DNA from: Blattabacterium cuenoti
Lineage (GTDB): Bacteria > Bacteroidota > Bacteroidia > Flavobacteriales > Blattabacteriaceae
Reading direction: 5' to 3'
DNA length: 64,000 nt
NCBI RefSeq assembly: GCF_014251315.1
Contig: NZ_CP059185.1
Span: forward strand, 267,017-331,016
Positions 26,099 to 34,655 of this stretch are shown here, one piece after another; within the stretch, counting starts at the first letter, position 1, and each line of letters begins with the position of its first letter. The position numbers and the translations under genes are program-made. The notes beneath the pieces were generated by a model, which saw only the letters and a list, made by a program, of their open reading frames with translations, was not told the origin of the DNA and made no database searches.

Positions 26099-28024
26099 AT
26101 GAATAAAAAACATAATACAATAAAAGATTATACAGCAGATAGTATTCAATCTCTTGAAGGAATTGAACATATTCGACTCAGACCCTCTATGTATATTGGG
26201 GACGTAGGGGTTAGAGGATTACACCATTTAGTTTACGAAGTCATAGATAATTCTGTAGATGAATCTTTAGCAGGTTTTTGTAATAAAATATGGGTTACAA
26301 TTCATAAAAATGGATTTATTACGGTACTTGATAATGGTCGTGGAATTCCAATAGACATTCATAAAAAAGAAGGAAAATCGGCTCTAGAAGTTGTTATGAC
26401 TAAAATTGGTGCAGGTGGGAAATTTGATAAAAATTCTTATAAAGTTTCTGGAGGATTACACGGAGTAGGAATTTCTTGTGTCAATGCTCTATCTAAAAAA
26501 CTTATAGTTACAATTTATCGTAACGGAAAAATTTACCAACAAGAATATTTAAGAGGAAAACCTCTTTATTCTGTAAAATGTTTAGGAAAAACTAATATGC
26601 AAGGAACAAAAATTTATTATCTTGCTGATCATTCTATTTTTAATTCCATTATATATAATCATGAAATTATAGCTAATCGATTAAAAGAATTATCTTTTTT
26701 AAATAAAGGTTTGTACTTATTTTTAAAAGACGAAAGAGAGAATATAAAAGAACATTTTTTTTCTGAAAATGGATTAAAAGAATACCTTCAAATTTTAGAT
26801 AAAAATCAGGAATCTTTAACCAAAGATATCCTTTTTATTGAAGGAGAGAAAGATAATACTATTGTAGAAATTGCAATGCAATACAATACTTCTTTTAAAG
26901 AAAAAATTTATTCCTATGTAAACAACATCAATACTTATGAAGGAGGAACTCATATTTCTGGTTTTCGAAGAGCATTGACAAGAACGTTAAAAAAATATGT
27001 AGATGGATATGGTAATATTTTATCTAATAAGATAGAATTAACTGGAGACGATTTTAGAGAAGGCATTACGGCTATTATATCTGTTAGAGTAATGGAGCCT
27101 CAATTTGAAGGACAAACTAAAACAAAATTAAGTAATCACGAAGTAGGAGGTATCGTGGACAAAATAGTAGGAGAAACGTTGTATAGTTATTTAGAAGAAC
27201 ATCCTGGTGATAGAAAAAAAATTATTGATAAAATAATATTATCAGCTAAAGCGCGTCAAGCTGCTAAGAAGGCTCGTGAGTTGATCCAAAAAAAGACTTC
27301 AATAAGTAGTATTTTACCTGGAAAATTAGCGGATTGTTCTTTCAATAATCCAGAAAATTGTGAAATTTATTTAGTAGAAGGAGATTCTGCTGGAGGAACA
27401 GCGAAACAAGGCAGAGATAGAAATTTTCAAGCGATTTTGCCTTTACGAGGTAAAATCCTAAATGTTGAAAAAGCTATACAATATAAAATATTTGAAAATG
27501 AGGAAATAAAAAATATATTTACTTCTTTGGGAGTTTCTATTGGGACAGAAGAAGATCAAAAAATTCTAAATATAAAAAAACTAAGATATAATAAAGTTAT
27601 TATCATGACAGATGCAGATATAGATGGAAGTCATATTTCTACTTTAATTTTAACATTGTTTTTTCGTTATATGAAACCATTAATAGAGAAAGGCCACATC
27701 TATATTGCTACACCTCCACTTTATTTAATTCGAAAAGGAAATCATTATCAATATGCTTGGAGTGATCAAGAAAGAGAAAACATTATACATAAATTAGGAG
27801 GAAGAAAATCTATCAAAATACAACGATATAAAGGATTAGGAGAAATGAATGCAGAACAACTTTGGGAAACAACTATGAATCCCAAAAAAAGAACTTTACG
27901 TAAAGTAAATATAGACGATTATTCAGAAGCAGACAGAATATTCTCCATTCTTATGGGAGATGAAGTTCCTCCAAGAAGAAATTTTATAGAACAAAATGCG
28001 ATACATGCAAAAATTGATGTTTAG
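26099..28024 (+). CDS. gyrB: DNA gyrase subunit B
   Basis: ATPase subunit of the type II topoisomerase that introduces negative supercoils. The 641-residue product shows the GHKL ATPase motifs EVIDNSVDESLAG (about 45-57), DNGRGIPIDIHKKEGKSA (about 78-95) and GGLHGVGISCVNALS (about 119-133). The TOPRIM motifs are EGDSAGGTAKQGRDR (about 427-441) and TDADIDGSHI (about 504-513). The C-terminus QRYKGLGEMNAEQLWETTM is typical. ParE would share these motifs; the length and the QRYKGLGEMN end favour GyrB. It heads gyrB-uppP-truB. Confidence 0.95.
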   Translation: MNKKHNTIKDYTADSIQSLEGIEHIRLRPSMYIGDVGVRGLHHLVYEVIDNSVDESLAGFCNKIWVTIHKNGFITVLDNGRGIPIDIHKKEGKSALEVVMTKIGAGGKFDKNSYKVSGGLHGVGISCVNALSKKLIVTIYRNGKIYQQEYLRGKPLYSVKCLGKTNMQGTKIYYLADHSIFNSIIYNHEIIANRLKELSFLNKGLYLFLKDERENIKEHFFSENGLKEYLQILDKNQESLTKDILFIEGEKDNTIVEIAMQYNTSFKEKIYSYVNNINTYEGGTHISGFRRALTRTLKKYVDGYGNILSNKIELTGDDFREGITAIISVRVMEPQFEGQTKTKLSNHEVGGIVDKIVGETLYSYLEEHPGDRKKIIDKIILSAKARQAAKKARELIQKKTSISSILPGKLADCSFNNPENCEIYLVEGDSAGGTAKQGRDRNFQAILPLRGKILNVEKAIQYKIFENEEIKNIFTSLGVSIGTEEDQKILNIKKLRYNKVIIMTDADIDGSHISTLILTLFFRYMKPLIEKGHIYIATPPLYLIRKGNHYQYAWSDQERENIIHKLGGRKSIKIQRYKGLGEMNAEQLWETTMNPKKRTLRKVNIDDYSEADRIFSILMGDEVPPRRNFIEQNAIHAKIDV

Positions 28025-28069
28025 TTTGTTTCATTAATTAAATAAATAAATAAAATTGATCATATTGTT

Positions 28070-28861
28070 ATGAATTATATTCAATCAATCCTATTAGGGG
28101 TTATTGAAGGAATTACAGAATTTTTTCCTATTTCTTCTACAGGACATATGATTCTTGCGGCTTCCATAATGGGAATACTAGAAAATAAAATAATGAATTT
28201 ATTTCTTGTTTCTGTTCAGTTTGGAGCCGTTTTATCTGTAGTTTTTTTGTATAAAAACAAGTTTTTTTTTCAAAAATTGGATTTTTATATAAAAATTTTT
28301 ATAGCTAGTTTTCCTGTTGGAATTTTTGGTTTTTTATTGAATAAAATCACAAATTTTTTTTTATATAGACCACTTATAGTCGCTTTATCTCTTTTGATAG
28401 GAGGATTGGTAATTTTGAAAGTAGAAACTTTTTATGAAAAAAATTTTTATAATAGAAAAAATAGTATTACTTATTTGAAAGCTTTGATCATTGGATTATT
28501 TCAATGTATGGCTTTAATTCCAGGAGTATCTAGAAGTGCAACCACTATTGTGGCTTGTATGCTACAAAATGTGAATAGAATAAAAGCTATTGAATTTTCT
28601 TTCTTCTTATCTGTTCCTGTTATTGGAATTGCTACATGTAAAAAATTATTTGACTATTATTTTCAATTGAATTCTTTCACATTTAAAGATATAGAATTAT
28701 TGTTATTAGGAAATATAATATCTTTTGTCACTGGAATGATAGCTATCAAATGTTTCACAAAATATTTAAAGAATTTTAAATTATTTGGATATTATAGAAT
28801 TGTTTTAGGAACTTTTTTTATTATTGTACATTATTTAATAAAACCAATTGGAAAATTTTGA
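28070..28861 (+). CDS. uppP: UppP (BacA), undecaprenyl-diphosphatase
   Basis: Membrane phosphatase that recycles undecaprenyl diphosphate to the monophosphate carrier used by MraY. The 263-residue protein has about eight membrane segments. Catalytic motifs are GVIEGITEFFPISSTGHMIL (about 10-29, with the (E/Q)-rich and PxSSxxH motifs) and PGVSRSATTIVACML (about 151-165). It links to the peptidoglycan genes at the start of the window. The stop TGA overlaps the TTG start of truB (TTGA), implying coupled translation. Confidence 0.95.
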   Translation: MNYIQSILLGVIEGITEFFPISSTGHMILAASIMGILENKIMNLFLVSVQFGAVLSVVFLYKNKFFFQKLDFYIKIFIASFPVGIFGFLLNKITNFFLYRPLIVALSLLIGGLVILKVETFYEKNFYNRKNSITYLKALIIGLFQCMALIPGVSRSATTIVACMLQNVNRIKAIEFSFFLSVPVIGIATCKKLFDYYFQLNSFTFKDIELLLLGNIISFVTGMIAIKCFTKYLKNFKLFGYYRIVLGTFFIIVHYLIKPIGKF

Positions 28862-29574
28862 GTACGAATTTATTAGAATTTAAAAATGGGAAAATATTGT
28901 TAGTAGATAAACCATGGGGATGGACTTCTTTTGATATTGTTAAAAAAATAAAAAACTATATTCTCACTGAGACTATAAAAAAAGAAAATTTGAAAATCGG
29001 ACATGCCGGAACTTTAGATCCTTTTGCTACAGGTTTATTAATTGTACTAACAGGAAAATATACTAAAAAAGTAAATGAGATTCAAAATTATAAAAAAATT
29101 TATACAGGTATTATAAAATTAGGTTGTGAAACCTTATCTTTTGATTCAGAAACAGAAGAGTATAATTTTTCTTCCGTTTCGCATGTTACTCCTCAATTGA
29201 TTAAAAAAATATCTAAAAAATTTTTGGGAGAAATAGATCAATATCCTCCATATTTTTCTGCCTTGAAAACAAAAGGAAAAAGATTTTATGAATATGCCAG
29301 AAAAGGTAAAAAAATACTTATAAAATCTAGACGTGTGAAAATTTACAAATTTCATATTATAAAAATAGGAATTCCCTACGTAAAATTTTTTATAGAATGT
29401 GGAAAAGGAACTTATATTCGATCTATAGCACAAGATTTTGGTAAAGCGCTTCGAAGCGGAGCTTATATTCTTTCTTTAAGAAGAGAACGAATAGGAAATT
29501 TTTCTATGACTATGAATTGTTCTTTTATAGAATTAAATGTTTCAAAAGAATTTTCATGTTACTTACTAGATTAA
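28858..29574 (+). CDS. truB: TruB, tRNA pseudouridine-55 synthase
   Basis: Converts U55 in the T-loop of tRNAs to pseudouridine. The 238 residues contain [18 protein letters not shown] (about 14-31), the catalytic-Asp motif [16 protein letters not shown] (about 48-63, Asp about 54), [22 protein letters not shown] and [16 protein letters not shown], the usual TruB core. No PUA domain is present at the C-terminus. The start is TTG 28858, overlapping the uppP stop by 4 bases; no in-frame ATG lies before the conserved core. It overlaps rpsP convergently by 4 bases. Confidence 0.94.
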   Translation: MSTNLLEFKNGKILLVDKPWGWTSFDIVKKIKNYILTETIKKENLKIGHAGTLDPFATGLLIVLTGKYTKKVNEIQNYKKIYTGIIKLGCETLSFDSETEEYNFSSVSHVTPQLIKKISKKFLGEIDQYPPYFSALKTKGKRFYEYARKGKKILIKSRRVKIYKFHIIKIGIPYVKFFIECGKGTYIRSIAQDFGKALRSGAYILSLRRERIGNFSMTMNCSFIELNVSKEFSCYLLD

Positions 29575-29909
29575 ATTTTATATTTTTTGTACCATATATG
29601 AAACTTTTTTTGCGATTCTTCATTGGTTAATACACCTTTTTTAACTCCTTTTAATAAATGTTTTTTCAATAATACACCGGTTTTGGAAAAAATGGATTTT
29701 ACCGTATTGGTAGGTTGTGCTCCTTTCATTAACCAGGATACAGCGTCTTCCATTTTTAATACAGTTGAAGGAGGATCCGTATGAGGATTATAAGTTCCTA
29801 ACTTTTCGATAAATTTTCCATCTCGTGGAGCACGAGAGTCAGTTACAACTATATGATAAATAGGTCTATGTTTTTTCCCAATTCTTTTTAAACGAATTTT
29901 TACGGACAT
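29571..29909 (-). CDS. rpsP: Ribosomal protein bS16
   Basis: Small-subunit assembly protein. The 112-residue product starts [16 protein letters not shown] and contains [26 protein letters not shown] (about 17-42) and [24 protein letters not shown], the S16 core, with a basic C-terminal extension ([12 protein letters not shown] onward). ATG 29909 was chosen over an open frame reaching 29978 because S16 proteins begin at this motif. The extra upstream codons would also cover a leader hairpin and lie downstream of a TAAATTTG box. It is separate from trmD and rimM, its partners in many bacteria. Confidence 0.95.
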   Translation of the reverse strand: MSVKIRLKRIGKKHRPIYHIVVTDSRAPRDGKFIEKLGTYNPHTDPPSTVLKMEDAVSWLMKGAQPTNTVKSIFSKTGVLLKKHLLKGVKKGVLTNEESQKKFHIWYKKYKI

Positions 29910-29943
29910 AATTTGTGATAAATTTATATTATAATTATATACG

Positions 29944-29959
29944 AAACCTTTTAAGGTTT
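29944..29959 (-). promoter_or_regulatory. Inverted repeat in the rpsP leader
   Basis: AAACCTT-TT-AAGGTTT on the plus strand is a perfect 7-bp inverted repeat, 34 bases upstream of the rpsP ATG and downstream of its putative -7 box. The transcript could fold as a 6-bp stem with a 4-base loop. It has no U-run on the rpsP strand, so I see it as a possible leader structure or operator rather than a terminator. Confidence 0.3.
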
Positions 29960-29975
29960 TTATAGCAAAGTAGAC

Positions 29976-29983
29976 CAAATTTA
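29976..29983 (-). promoter_or_regulatory. -7-like box TAAATTTG upstream of rpsP
   Basis: Perfect TAnnTTTG match on the minus strand, 66 bases before ATG 29909. The element 19 bases upstream reads TTTCA, so the -33 part is weak. The predicted transcript would include the inverted repeat at 29944-29959. Confidence 0.3.
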
Positions 29984-30035
29984 GATATAATTATCATGTT
30001 TTTGAAAAAAAATGGTATATATTTACATTTTTCAT

Positions 30036-30106
30036 AGACCCGTTGTGTAATGGAAGCACAGCAGATTTTGGTTCTGTTAGTTGGGGTTCGAATCCCTACG
30101 GGTCTG
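30036..30106 (+). tRNA. tRNA-Gln (anticodon TTG)
   Basis: A 71-base cloverleaf. The acceptor stem AGACCCG (30036-30042) pairs with CGGGTCT (30099-30105) and the discriminator is G30106. The D-stem is GTG/CAC. The anticodon stem GCAGA/TCTGT closes the loop TTTTGGT with anticodon TTG at 30068-30070. The T-loop contains GGTTCGAATCC. No CCA is encoded. A TATATTTA box at 30018-30025 lies 10 bases upstream, with TTTTTG at 29999-30004, a spacing shorter than the usual promoter. Confidence 0.95.
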
Positions 30107-30160
30107 TTACCTGACCATATTGGTATAGTATTTTGATTTGATTGGATTTTTTGGTATAAA

Positions 30161-31558
30161 ATGAGTATAGGAATGAAAATAAAAAAGGAAAAAGTCTTAT
30201 TAATAGCTTTTTTAAGTGTTTTGGCATATATATTTATTCATTTATCAAAATCCTTGTTAGGATTAGATAAATTTACTCTTTGCATATTAAGATGTTTTGT
30301 GATATCTATTTTCATATTGTATTCTTTTCTGAAAAAAGACTTAACTACTTGGATCTTATTATCTATTATCATAGGAATAGAAATGGGATTAGATCTTCCA
30401 AAAATTGCTGTAGAATTAAGATTTTTATCTCAAATATTTTTGAGATTGATCAAAACTATCATTTCTCCAATACTGTTTTCAACTTTAGTCGTTGGAATAG
30501 CAAGTCATTCTAATATTAAACAGTTAGGTAGCATGGGATGGAAATCCCTACTATATTTTGAAGTGGTAACAACTTTAGCTTTATTTATTGGTCTTATTGC
30601 TATTAATGTATCTCAAGCCGGAGTAGGTATTGTGATGCCTTCAGGCATTACAGAACAACAATTACCAAAAGTAGAAAGTAGAACTTGGCAAGACACAATT
30701 CTTCATGTGTTTCCGGAAAATTTTATAAAATCTATATATCATGGAGATGTATTACCTATAGTGGTATTTTCCGTTATATTTGGTATATCTATGGTTTTTT
30801 TAGAAGATAAAAAACGAAGTCCTATATTACTATTTGCAGAAAGCCTTTCAGAAATCATGTTTAAATTTACTAAAATTATTATGTATTTTGCTCCTATAGG
30901 AGTAGGATCCGCCATTGCTTATACAGTAGGACATATGGGGTTGGATATTTTATATAATTTATTTCAGTTGTTGTTGACTCTTTATATAGCTTTACTGATT
31001 TTTTTGATAGTTATTTTGCTTCCTATTCTTTTGTGGATTAAAGTCCCTTTAAAAGCTTTTATCAAAGCATTAACTGAGCCTGTATCACTCGCGTTTGCGA
31101 CTACGAGTTCCGAATCTGCCTTGCCTTTACTTATGGAAAATTTAGAAAAATTAGGTGTCCCCAGAAAAATTATAGCTTTTGTGATTCCTACAGGTTATAG
31201 CTTCAACTTAGATGGAACAACTCTTTATTTATCTTTGGCAACTGTTTTTGTAGCACAAGCATCTGGTATTCCTTTGAGTTTTAGTCAACAAATATTTATA
31301 GGACTAACGTTAATTTTAACTAGTAAAGGAGTTGCTGGAGTACCCAGAGCCTCTTTAGTAATTCTTTTAGCCACTGTAGCTTCTTTTGGATTACCTACTT
31401 GGCCTATATTAGCTATTATAGGCATAGATGAATTAATGGATATGGCTAGGACGACCGTAAATGTTATAGGAAATGGATTAGCTAGTTGTGTTATAGCTCG
31501 TTCTGAAGGAGAATTGGACGATAAAAAAATGTTAGATTATATAAAAAATGATTTGTAA
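30161..31558 (+). CDS. Dicarboxylate/amino acid:cation symporter (DAACS, GltP/DctA type)
   Basis: Inner membrane symporter of the glutamate/aspartate/C4-dicarboxylate family. Its 465 residues have about eight to ten hydrophobic segments plus two hairpin loops. Signatures: the serine-rich FATTSSESALPLLMENLEKLGVP (about 312-334), IPTGYSFNLDGTTLYLSLATVF (about 343-364) and GVAGVPRASLVILLATVASFGLP (about 392-414). Two extra hydrophobic segments precede the normal N-terminus, so the protein is longer than GltP (about 430). The substrate cannot be decided by eye; uptake of glutamate, aspartate or dicarboxylates would feed amino acid synthesis in a symbiont. mvaD starts 8 bases after its stop. Confidence 0.88.
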   Translation: MSIGMKIKKEKVLLIAFLSVLAYIFIHLSKSLLGLDKFTLCILRCFVISIFILYSFLKKDLTTWILLSIIIGIEMGLDLPKIAVELRFLSQIFLRLIKTIISPILFSTLVVGIASHSNIKQLGSMGWKSLLYFEVVTTLALFIGLIAINVSQAGVGIVMPSGITEQQLPKVESRTWQDTILHVFPENFIKSIYHGDVLPIVVFSVIFGISMVFLEDKKRSPILLFAESLSEIMFKFTKIIMYFAPIGVGSAIAYTVGHMGLDILYNLFQLLLTLYIALLIFLIVILLPILLWIKVPLKAFIKALTEPVSLAFATTSSESALPLLMENLEKLGVPRKIIAFVIPTGYSFNLDGTTLYLSLATVFVAQASGIPLSFSQQIFIGLTLILTSKGVAGVPRASLVILLATVASFGLPTWPILAIIGIDELMDMARTTVNVIGNGLASCVIARSEGELDDKKMLDYIKNDL

Positions 31559-31565
31559 TTGAATT

Positions 31566-32627
31566 TTGAAAACAAATTGTTTTTTTTATAGAAAAAAAAA
31601 ATATTCTATAAATCCAAATGGAGTAGTTACAAGCAAAAGTCATTCCAATATTGCTTTAATTAAATACTGGGGAAAACATAATAATAAAACTCAAATACCG
31701 TTGAATTCATCTATTAGTTATTCTTTAGGAGAAGTATATACGGTTACACGATTAATTTATCAAAAGAAAAAAGAAAGAAATTTACCTATAAAAGTCTTTT
31801 TTTCAGGAAAAGAAAAAACTAGTTTTCTTCCAAAAATTTTGGAATTTTTTCATAGAATTTCATCCTATTGTTCCTATTTACAAGATTTTAATTTCATTAT
31901 AGAAACCTATAATACTTTTCCACATAGTAGCGGAATTGCTTCTTCTGCTTCTTCCATGAGTTCTTTAGCATTATGTATCATGGAAATAGAAAAAAAATTA
32001 GTTTCTTCTTCAAAAGAAGATTTTTTTTTAAAAAAATCTTCTTTTTTAGCTAGATTAGGTTCTGGAAGTGCTTGCAGATCTATTTATCCTGGACTTGTTG
32101 TTTGGGGATGTCACAAATCCATAAAAGGAAGTAATAATCTTTATGCTATTCCATATCCATATGAAGTTCATTCCATTTTTACAAAAATAGAAGATACTAT
32201 CTTAATCATAGATGATGAACCTAAAAAAATATTGAGTTCAAAAGGGCATCAATTAATGAATGATCATCCTTTTGCTAGAGAAAGATTTAAATGTGCGACT
32301 CAAAATATGAGTAGACTTATATCTATATTAAAGATAGGAGATTTTCAAGAATTTGGAGAATTAATAGAACATGAAGCTTTGACTCTTCATGCCATGATCA
32401 TGACCTCTCGTCCCTATTTTTTATGTATGAAACCAAATACTCTGAATGTGATTTATACGGTATGGGATTTTAGGAAACAAAACAAAAAAAATATTTATTT
32501 TACATTAGATGCAGGTGCCAATGTTCATCTTTTATATCCTATTCAAGAAAAAACATTCATTCTAAAATGGATATATAGTGATTTGTTTGTTTATTCTAAA
32601 AAAATTATAGAAAGTTTTTGTTTATAG
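31566..32627 (+). CDS. mvaD: Diphosphomevalonate decarboxylase
   Basis: Last step of the mevalonate route to isopentenyl diphosphate, an ATP-dependent decarboxylation. The 353-residue GHMP-kinase-fold protein has SHSNIALIKYWGKHN (about 25-39), the substrate and ATP motif PHSSGIASSASSMSSLAL (about 119-136), LARLGSGSACRSIYPGLVVWG (about 160-180) and TLDAGANVHLLYP near the C-terminus with the catalytic Asp region. It starts at TTG 31566; no in-frame ATG lies before the conserved core. The mevalonate pathway is usual in Flavobacteria, which supports the taxonomic call. It would supply the isoprenoid for undecaprenyl carrier lipids. Confidence 0.93.
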   Translation: MKTNCFFYRKKKYSINPNGVVTSKSHSNIALIKYWGKHNNKTQIPLNSSISYSLGEVYTVTRLIYQKKKERNLPIKVFFSGKEKTSFLPKILEFFHRISSYCSYLQDFNFIIETYNTFPHSSGIASSASSMSSLALCIMEIEKKLVSSSKEDFFLKKSSFLARLGSGSACRSIYPGLVVWGCHKSIKGSNNLYAIPYPYEVHSIFTKIEDTILIIDDEPKKILSSKGHQLMNDHPFARERFKCATQNMSRLISILKIGDFQEFGELIEHEALTLHAMIMTSRPYFLCMKPNTLNVIYTVWDFRKQNKKNIYFTLDAGANVHLLYPIQEKTFILKWIYSDLFVYSKKIIESFCL

Positions 32628-32634
32628 AATTAAT

Positions 32635-32642
32635 TATATTTG
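32635..32642 (+). promoter_or_regulatory. -7-like box TATATTTG before tRNA-His
   Basis: Perfect TAnnTTTG match located 22 bases before the tRNA. TTTTTG lies at 32615-32620, only 14 bases upstream instead of 19. The tRNA-Gln gene shows a similar short-spaced pair (13 bases). Confidence 0.3.
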
Positions 32643-32664
32643 TCTTTTGTTTTGTGTTTGTTTT

Positions 32665-32740
32665 GGTGGACGTAGCTCAGTTGGTTTAGAGCATCAGATT
32701 GTGGTTCTGAGGGTCGCCGGTTCGAATCCGGTCGTCCACC
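32665..32740 (+). tRNA. tRNA-His (anticodon GTG)
   Basis: The acceptor stem GTGGACG (32666-32672) pairs with CGTCCAC (32733-32739). The extra G at 32665 opposite discriminator C32740 is the G-1 feature unique to tRNA-His. The anticodon loop in CAGATTGTGGTTCTG carries GTG, and the T-arm reads CCGGTTCGAATCCGG. CCA is not fully encoded. It lies 37 bases after mvaD and 11 bases before the convergent aspC end. Confidence 0.96.
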
Positions 32741-32751
32741 CAAATTTATTT

Positions 32752-33939
32752 CTAATTTAAGACCTTTTTTATTCTTGTAAAGGCTTCTATAATTTTATCA
32801 TCTGATGATGCGTAAGAAATCCGTAAACATTCATTATCACCAAAAGCACTTCCACTAACGGTAGCTACTTTACTTTGATCAAGTAAAAATTCAGAAAATT
32901 CATCTGAATTTTGAATTATTTTTCCATGTAATTTTTTTCCAAAAAAAGAAGAAATTTTTGGAAAAATATAAAAAGCTCCATTTGGTTGATAAAATTGAAA
33001 TCCATCAATTTCTTTGATCATATCCAAAACTAGATTTCTTCTTTTTTTAAACTCTTTAATCATATATTCTATTTTATTAGGATGAGCTGCTAATGCAGTA
33101 ATAGCAGCTATTTGTGCAATAGAATTAGCACAAGACGTCATCTGACCTTGTATTTTATCACAAGATTGAGCAATCCATTCTGGAGCTCCAATATATCCAA
33201 TTCTCCAACCTGTCATTGAAAAAGCCTTAGATAATCCATTAACTGTGATAACTTGATTATGAATATCAGGAAATATAGCAATACTAGTATGTTTTTCTGA
33301 ATAACAAATATGTTCATAAATTTCATCAGAAAGAATCATGACTTTTGGATGTTTTTTAAAAATTTCCGATAAATCTTTTAATTCTTCATAAGAATAAACG
33401 CTTCCTGTAGGATTGCAAGGACTACTGAAAATAAATAATTTTGTTTTAGATGTTATAGCTTTTTCTAATTGTTCTGGATGAATCTTAAAATCGTTTTTCA
33501 TAATTGTTGGAATGATAACAGGAGAAGATTCACAAAACTTTACCATTTGTAAATAACTAACCCAATAAGGCGCGGGAATAATAACTTCATCATCTTTATT
33601 CAACAAAGATAGAAGAACATTCATTATCGCTTGTTTTGCTCCGGTAGAAACTACAATTTGAGAAGGGGTGTATTTTAAACGATTATCACGAGAAAATTTT
33701 TCGCATATCATTTTTTTAAGTTCGAAGTATCCGGATACAGGAGTATAATAATGATAACCTTCATCTATCGCTTTTTTTGCAGAGGATAAAACAAAATTAG
33801 GAGGGGAAAAATCTGGTTCTCCCAAACTCAAGTTTATAATGTTATAACCTTTATTTTTTAATTCTCTAGCTTTAGCTGACATAGCTATAGTTTGTGAATA
33901 AGATATATTTTGTAAACGATAAGATAATCTATTTTTCAT
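32752..33939 (-). CDS. aspC: Aspartate aminotransferase family protein (class I PLP)
   Basis: PLP-dependent aminotransferase, probably interconverting aspartate/oxaloacetate with glutamate/2-oxoglutarate. In the 395 residues: NLSLGEPDFSPP (about 36-47), GAKQAI (PLP phosphate contact), SSPCNPTGSVYSYEEL (about 173-188), LSDEIYEHICY (Asp pairing with the PLP nitrogen) and VNGLSKAFSMTGWRIGYIGAP (about 234-254, Schiff-base Lys). The C-terminal Arg in NECLRISYASSD binds the substrate carboxylate. It is of subgroup I-beta/gamma type (Thermus-like AspC), common in Bacteroidetes. Other substrates, including aromatic amino acids, are possible. Confidence 0.88.
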   Translation of the reverse strand: MKNRLSYRLQNISYSQTIAMSAKARELKNKGYNIINLSLGEPDFSPPNFVLSSAKKAIDEGYHYYTPVSGYFELKKMICEKFSRDNRLKYTPSQIVVSTGAKQAIMNVLLSLLNKDDEVIIPAPYWVSYLQMVKFCESSPVIIPTIMKNDFKIHPEQLEKAITSKTKLFIFSSPCNPTGSVYSYEELKDLSEIFKKHPKVMILSDEIYEHICYSEKHTSIAIFPDIHNQVITVNGLSKAFSMTGWRIGYIGAPEWIAQSCDKIQGQMTSCANSIAQIAAITALAAHPNKIEYMIKEFKKRRNLVLDMIKEIDGFQFYQPNGAFYIFPKISSFFGKKLHGKIIQNSDEFSEFLLDQSKVATVSGSAFGDNECLRISYASSDDKIIEAFTRIKKVLN

Positions 33940-33961
33940 ATCATAAATATTTATGGAATTA

Positions 33962-33992
33962 TTTGAAATGATTACAAATCTAAATAAATTTG
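33962..33992 (+). promoter_or_regulatory. Candidate promoter for rsmG
   Basis: TTTG at 33962-33965, a 19-base spacer, then TAAATTTG at 33985-33992, a full match to the Bacteroidetes consensus. The predicted start site near 33999 leaves about 20 bases to ATG 34019. This argues that an upstream in-frame ATG at 33953 is not the start of rsmG. Confidence 0.55.
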
Positions 33993-34018
33993 GTTATAAG
34001 TTTATTTATCCATTTATC

Positions 34019-34639
34019 ATGGAATTAATTAAAAAATATTTTCCAAATTTATTGGATCAACAAATCTATAGATTATCTTCTTTAAAAAATTTATATGCGT
34101 ATTGGAATGCATATGTTAATTTAGTCTCTAGAAAAACATTTCACGATTTTTATCAACAACACGTTCTTTTTTGTTTAGGAATAGCTAAAGTATTTTCTTT
34201 TGATCCTGGATCATGTGTTCTAGATTTAGGAACAGGAGGAGGCTTCCCTGGAATTCCTTTATCCATAGTTTTTCCTCATACAAAATTTATATTAGTAGAC
34301 TCTATTAGAAAAAAAATTAAAATTATAGAAAAAATTATATATCATCTTCATTTAAAAAATGTATATCCTATTTGTTTTCGTGCAGAAAAATTAGAAAATA
34401 AATTTGATTTTGTGGTTACTAGAGCTGTAAAAAAAATAAATATCATTCATAATTGGACAAAAGATAAATTTAAATATAAATCCAATTCAAGAATCAAAAA
34501 TGGAACTTTTTATCTAAAAGGAGGAAATATTTACGATGAATTAAAAGAATTTCCTTATGCAATAGAATATCCTTTAAATTCTTATTTTGAAGAACCATTT
34601 TTTATAACTAAAAAAATTGTTTGGATATCCAACATTTAA
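34019..34639 (+). CDS. rsmG: RsmG (GidB), 16S rRNA (guanine527-N7)-methyltransferase
   Basis: SAM-dependent methylation of G527 in the decoding region of 16S rRNA. The 206-residue product has YAYWNAYVNLVSRK (about 26-39), the SAM-binding loop VLDLGTGGGFPGIPLSIVFPH (about 69-89), FILVDSIRKKIKII (about 92-105) and FDFVVTRAVKK, all RsmG features. The start ATG 34019 gives the standard MELIKKYFPNL N-terminus and fits the promoter candidate at 33962-33992. A longer frame from 33953 would place that promoter inside the gene. The amidohydrolase gene follows after 16 bases. Confidence 0.93.
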   Translation: MELIKKYFPNLLDQQIYRLSSLKNLYAYWNAYVNLVSRKTFHDFYQQHVLFCLGIAKVFSFDPGSCVLDLGTGGGFPGIPLSIVFPHTKFILVDSIRKKIKIIEKIIYHLHLKNVYPICFRAEKLENKFDFVVTRAVKKINIIHNWTKDKFKYKSNSRIKNGTFYLKGGNIYDELKEFPYAIEYPLNSYFEEPFFITKKIVWISNI

Positions 34640-34655
34640 TAGAAACCGATTAAAA

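Noticed and set aside
29910-29978. N-terminal extension of bS16 by 23 residues
   Set aside because: S16 begins at MSVKIRL; the extension is hydrophobic, unlike the family, and covers the leader hairpin.
33942-33955. 14-bp palindrome CATAAATATTTATG between aspC and rsmG
   Set aside because: Short, purely AT-driven palindromes of this size are expected many times in this window by chance.
33953-34018. Longer rsmG from ATG 33953
   Set aside because: The added residues are not RsmG-like and the best promoter candidate (33962-33992) would fall inside the gene.
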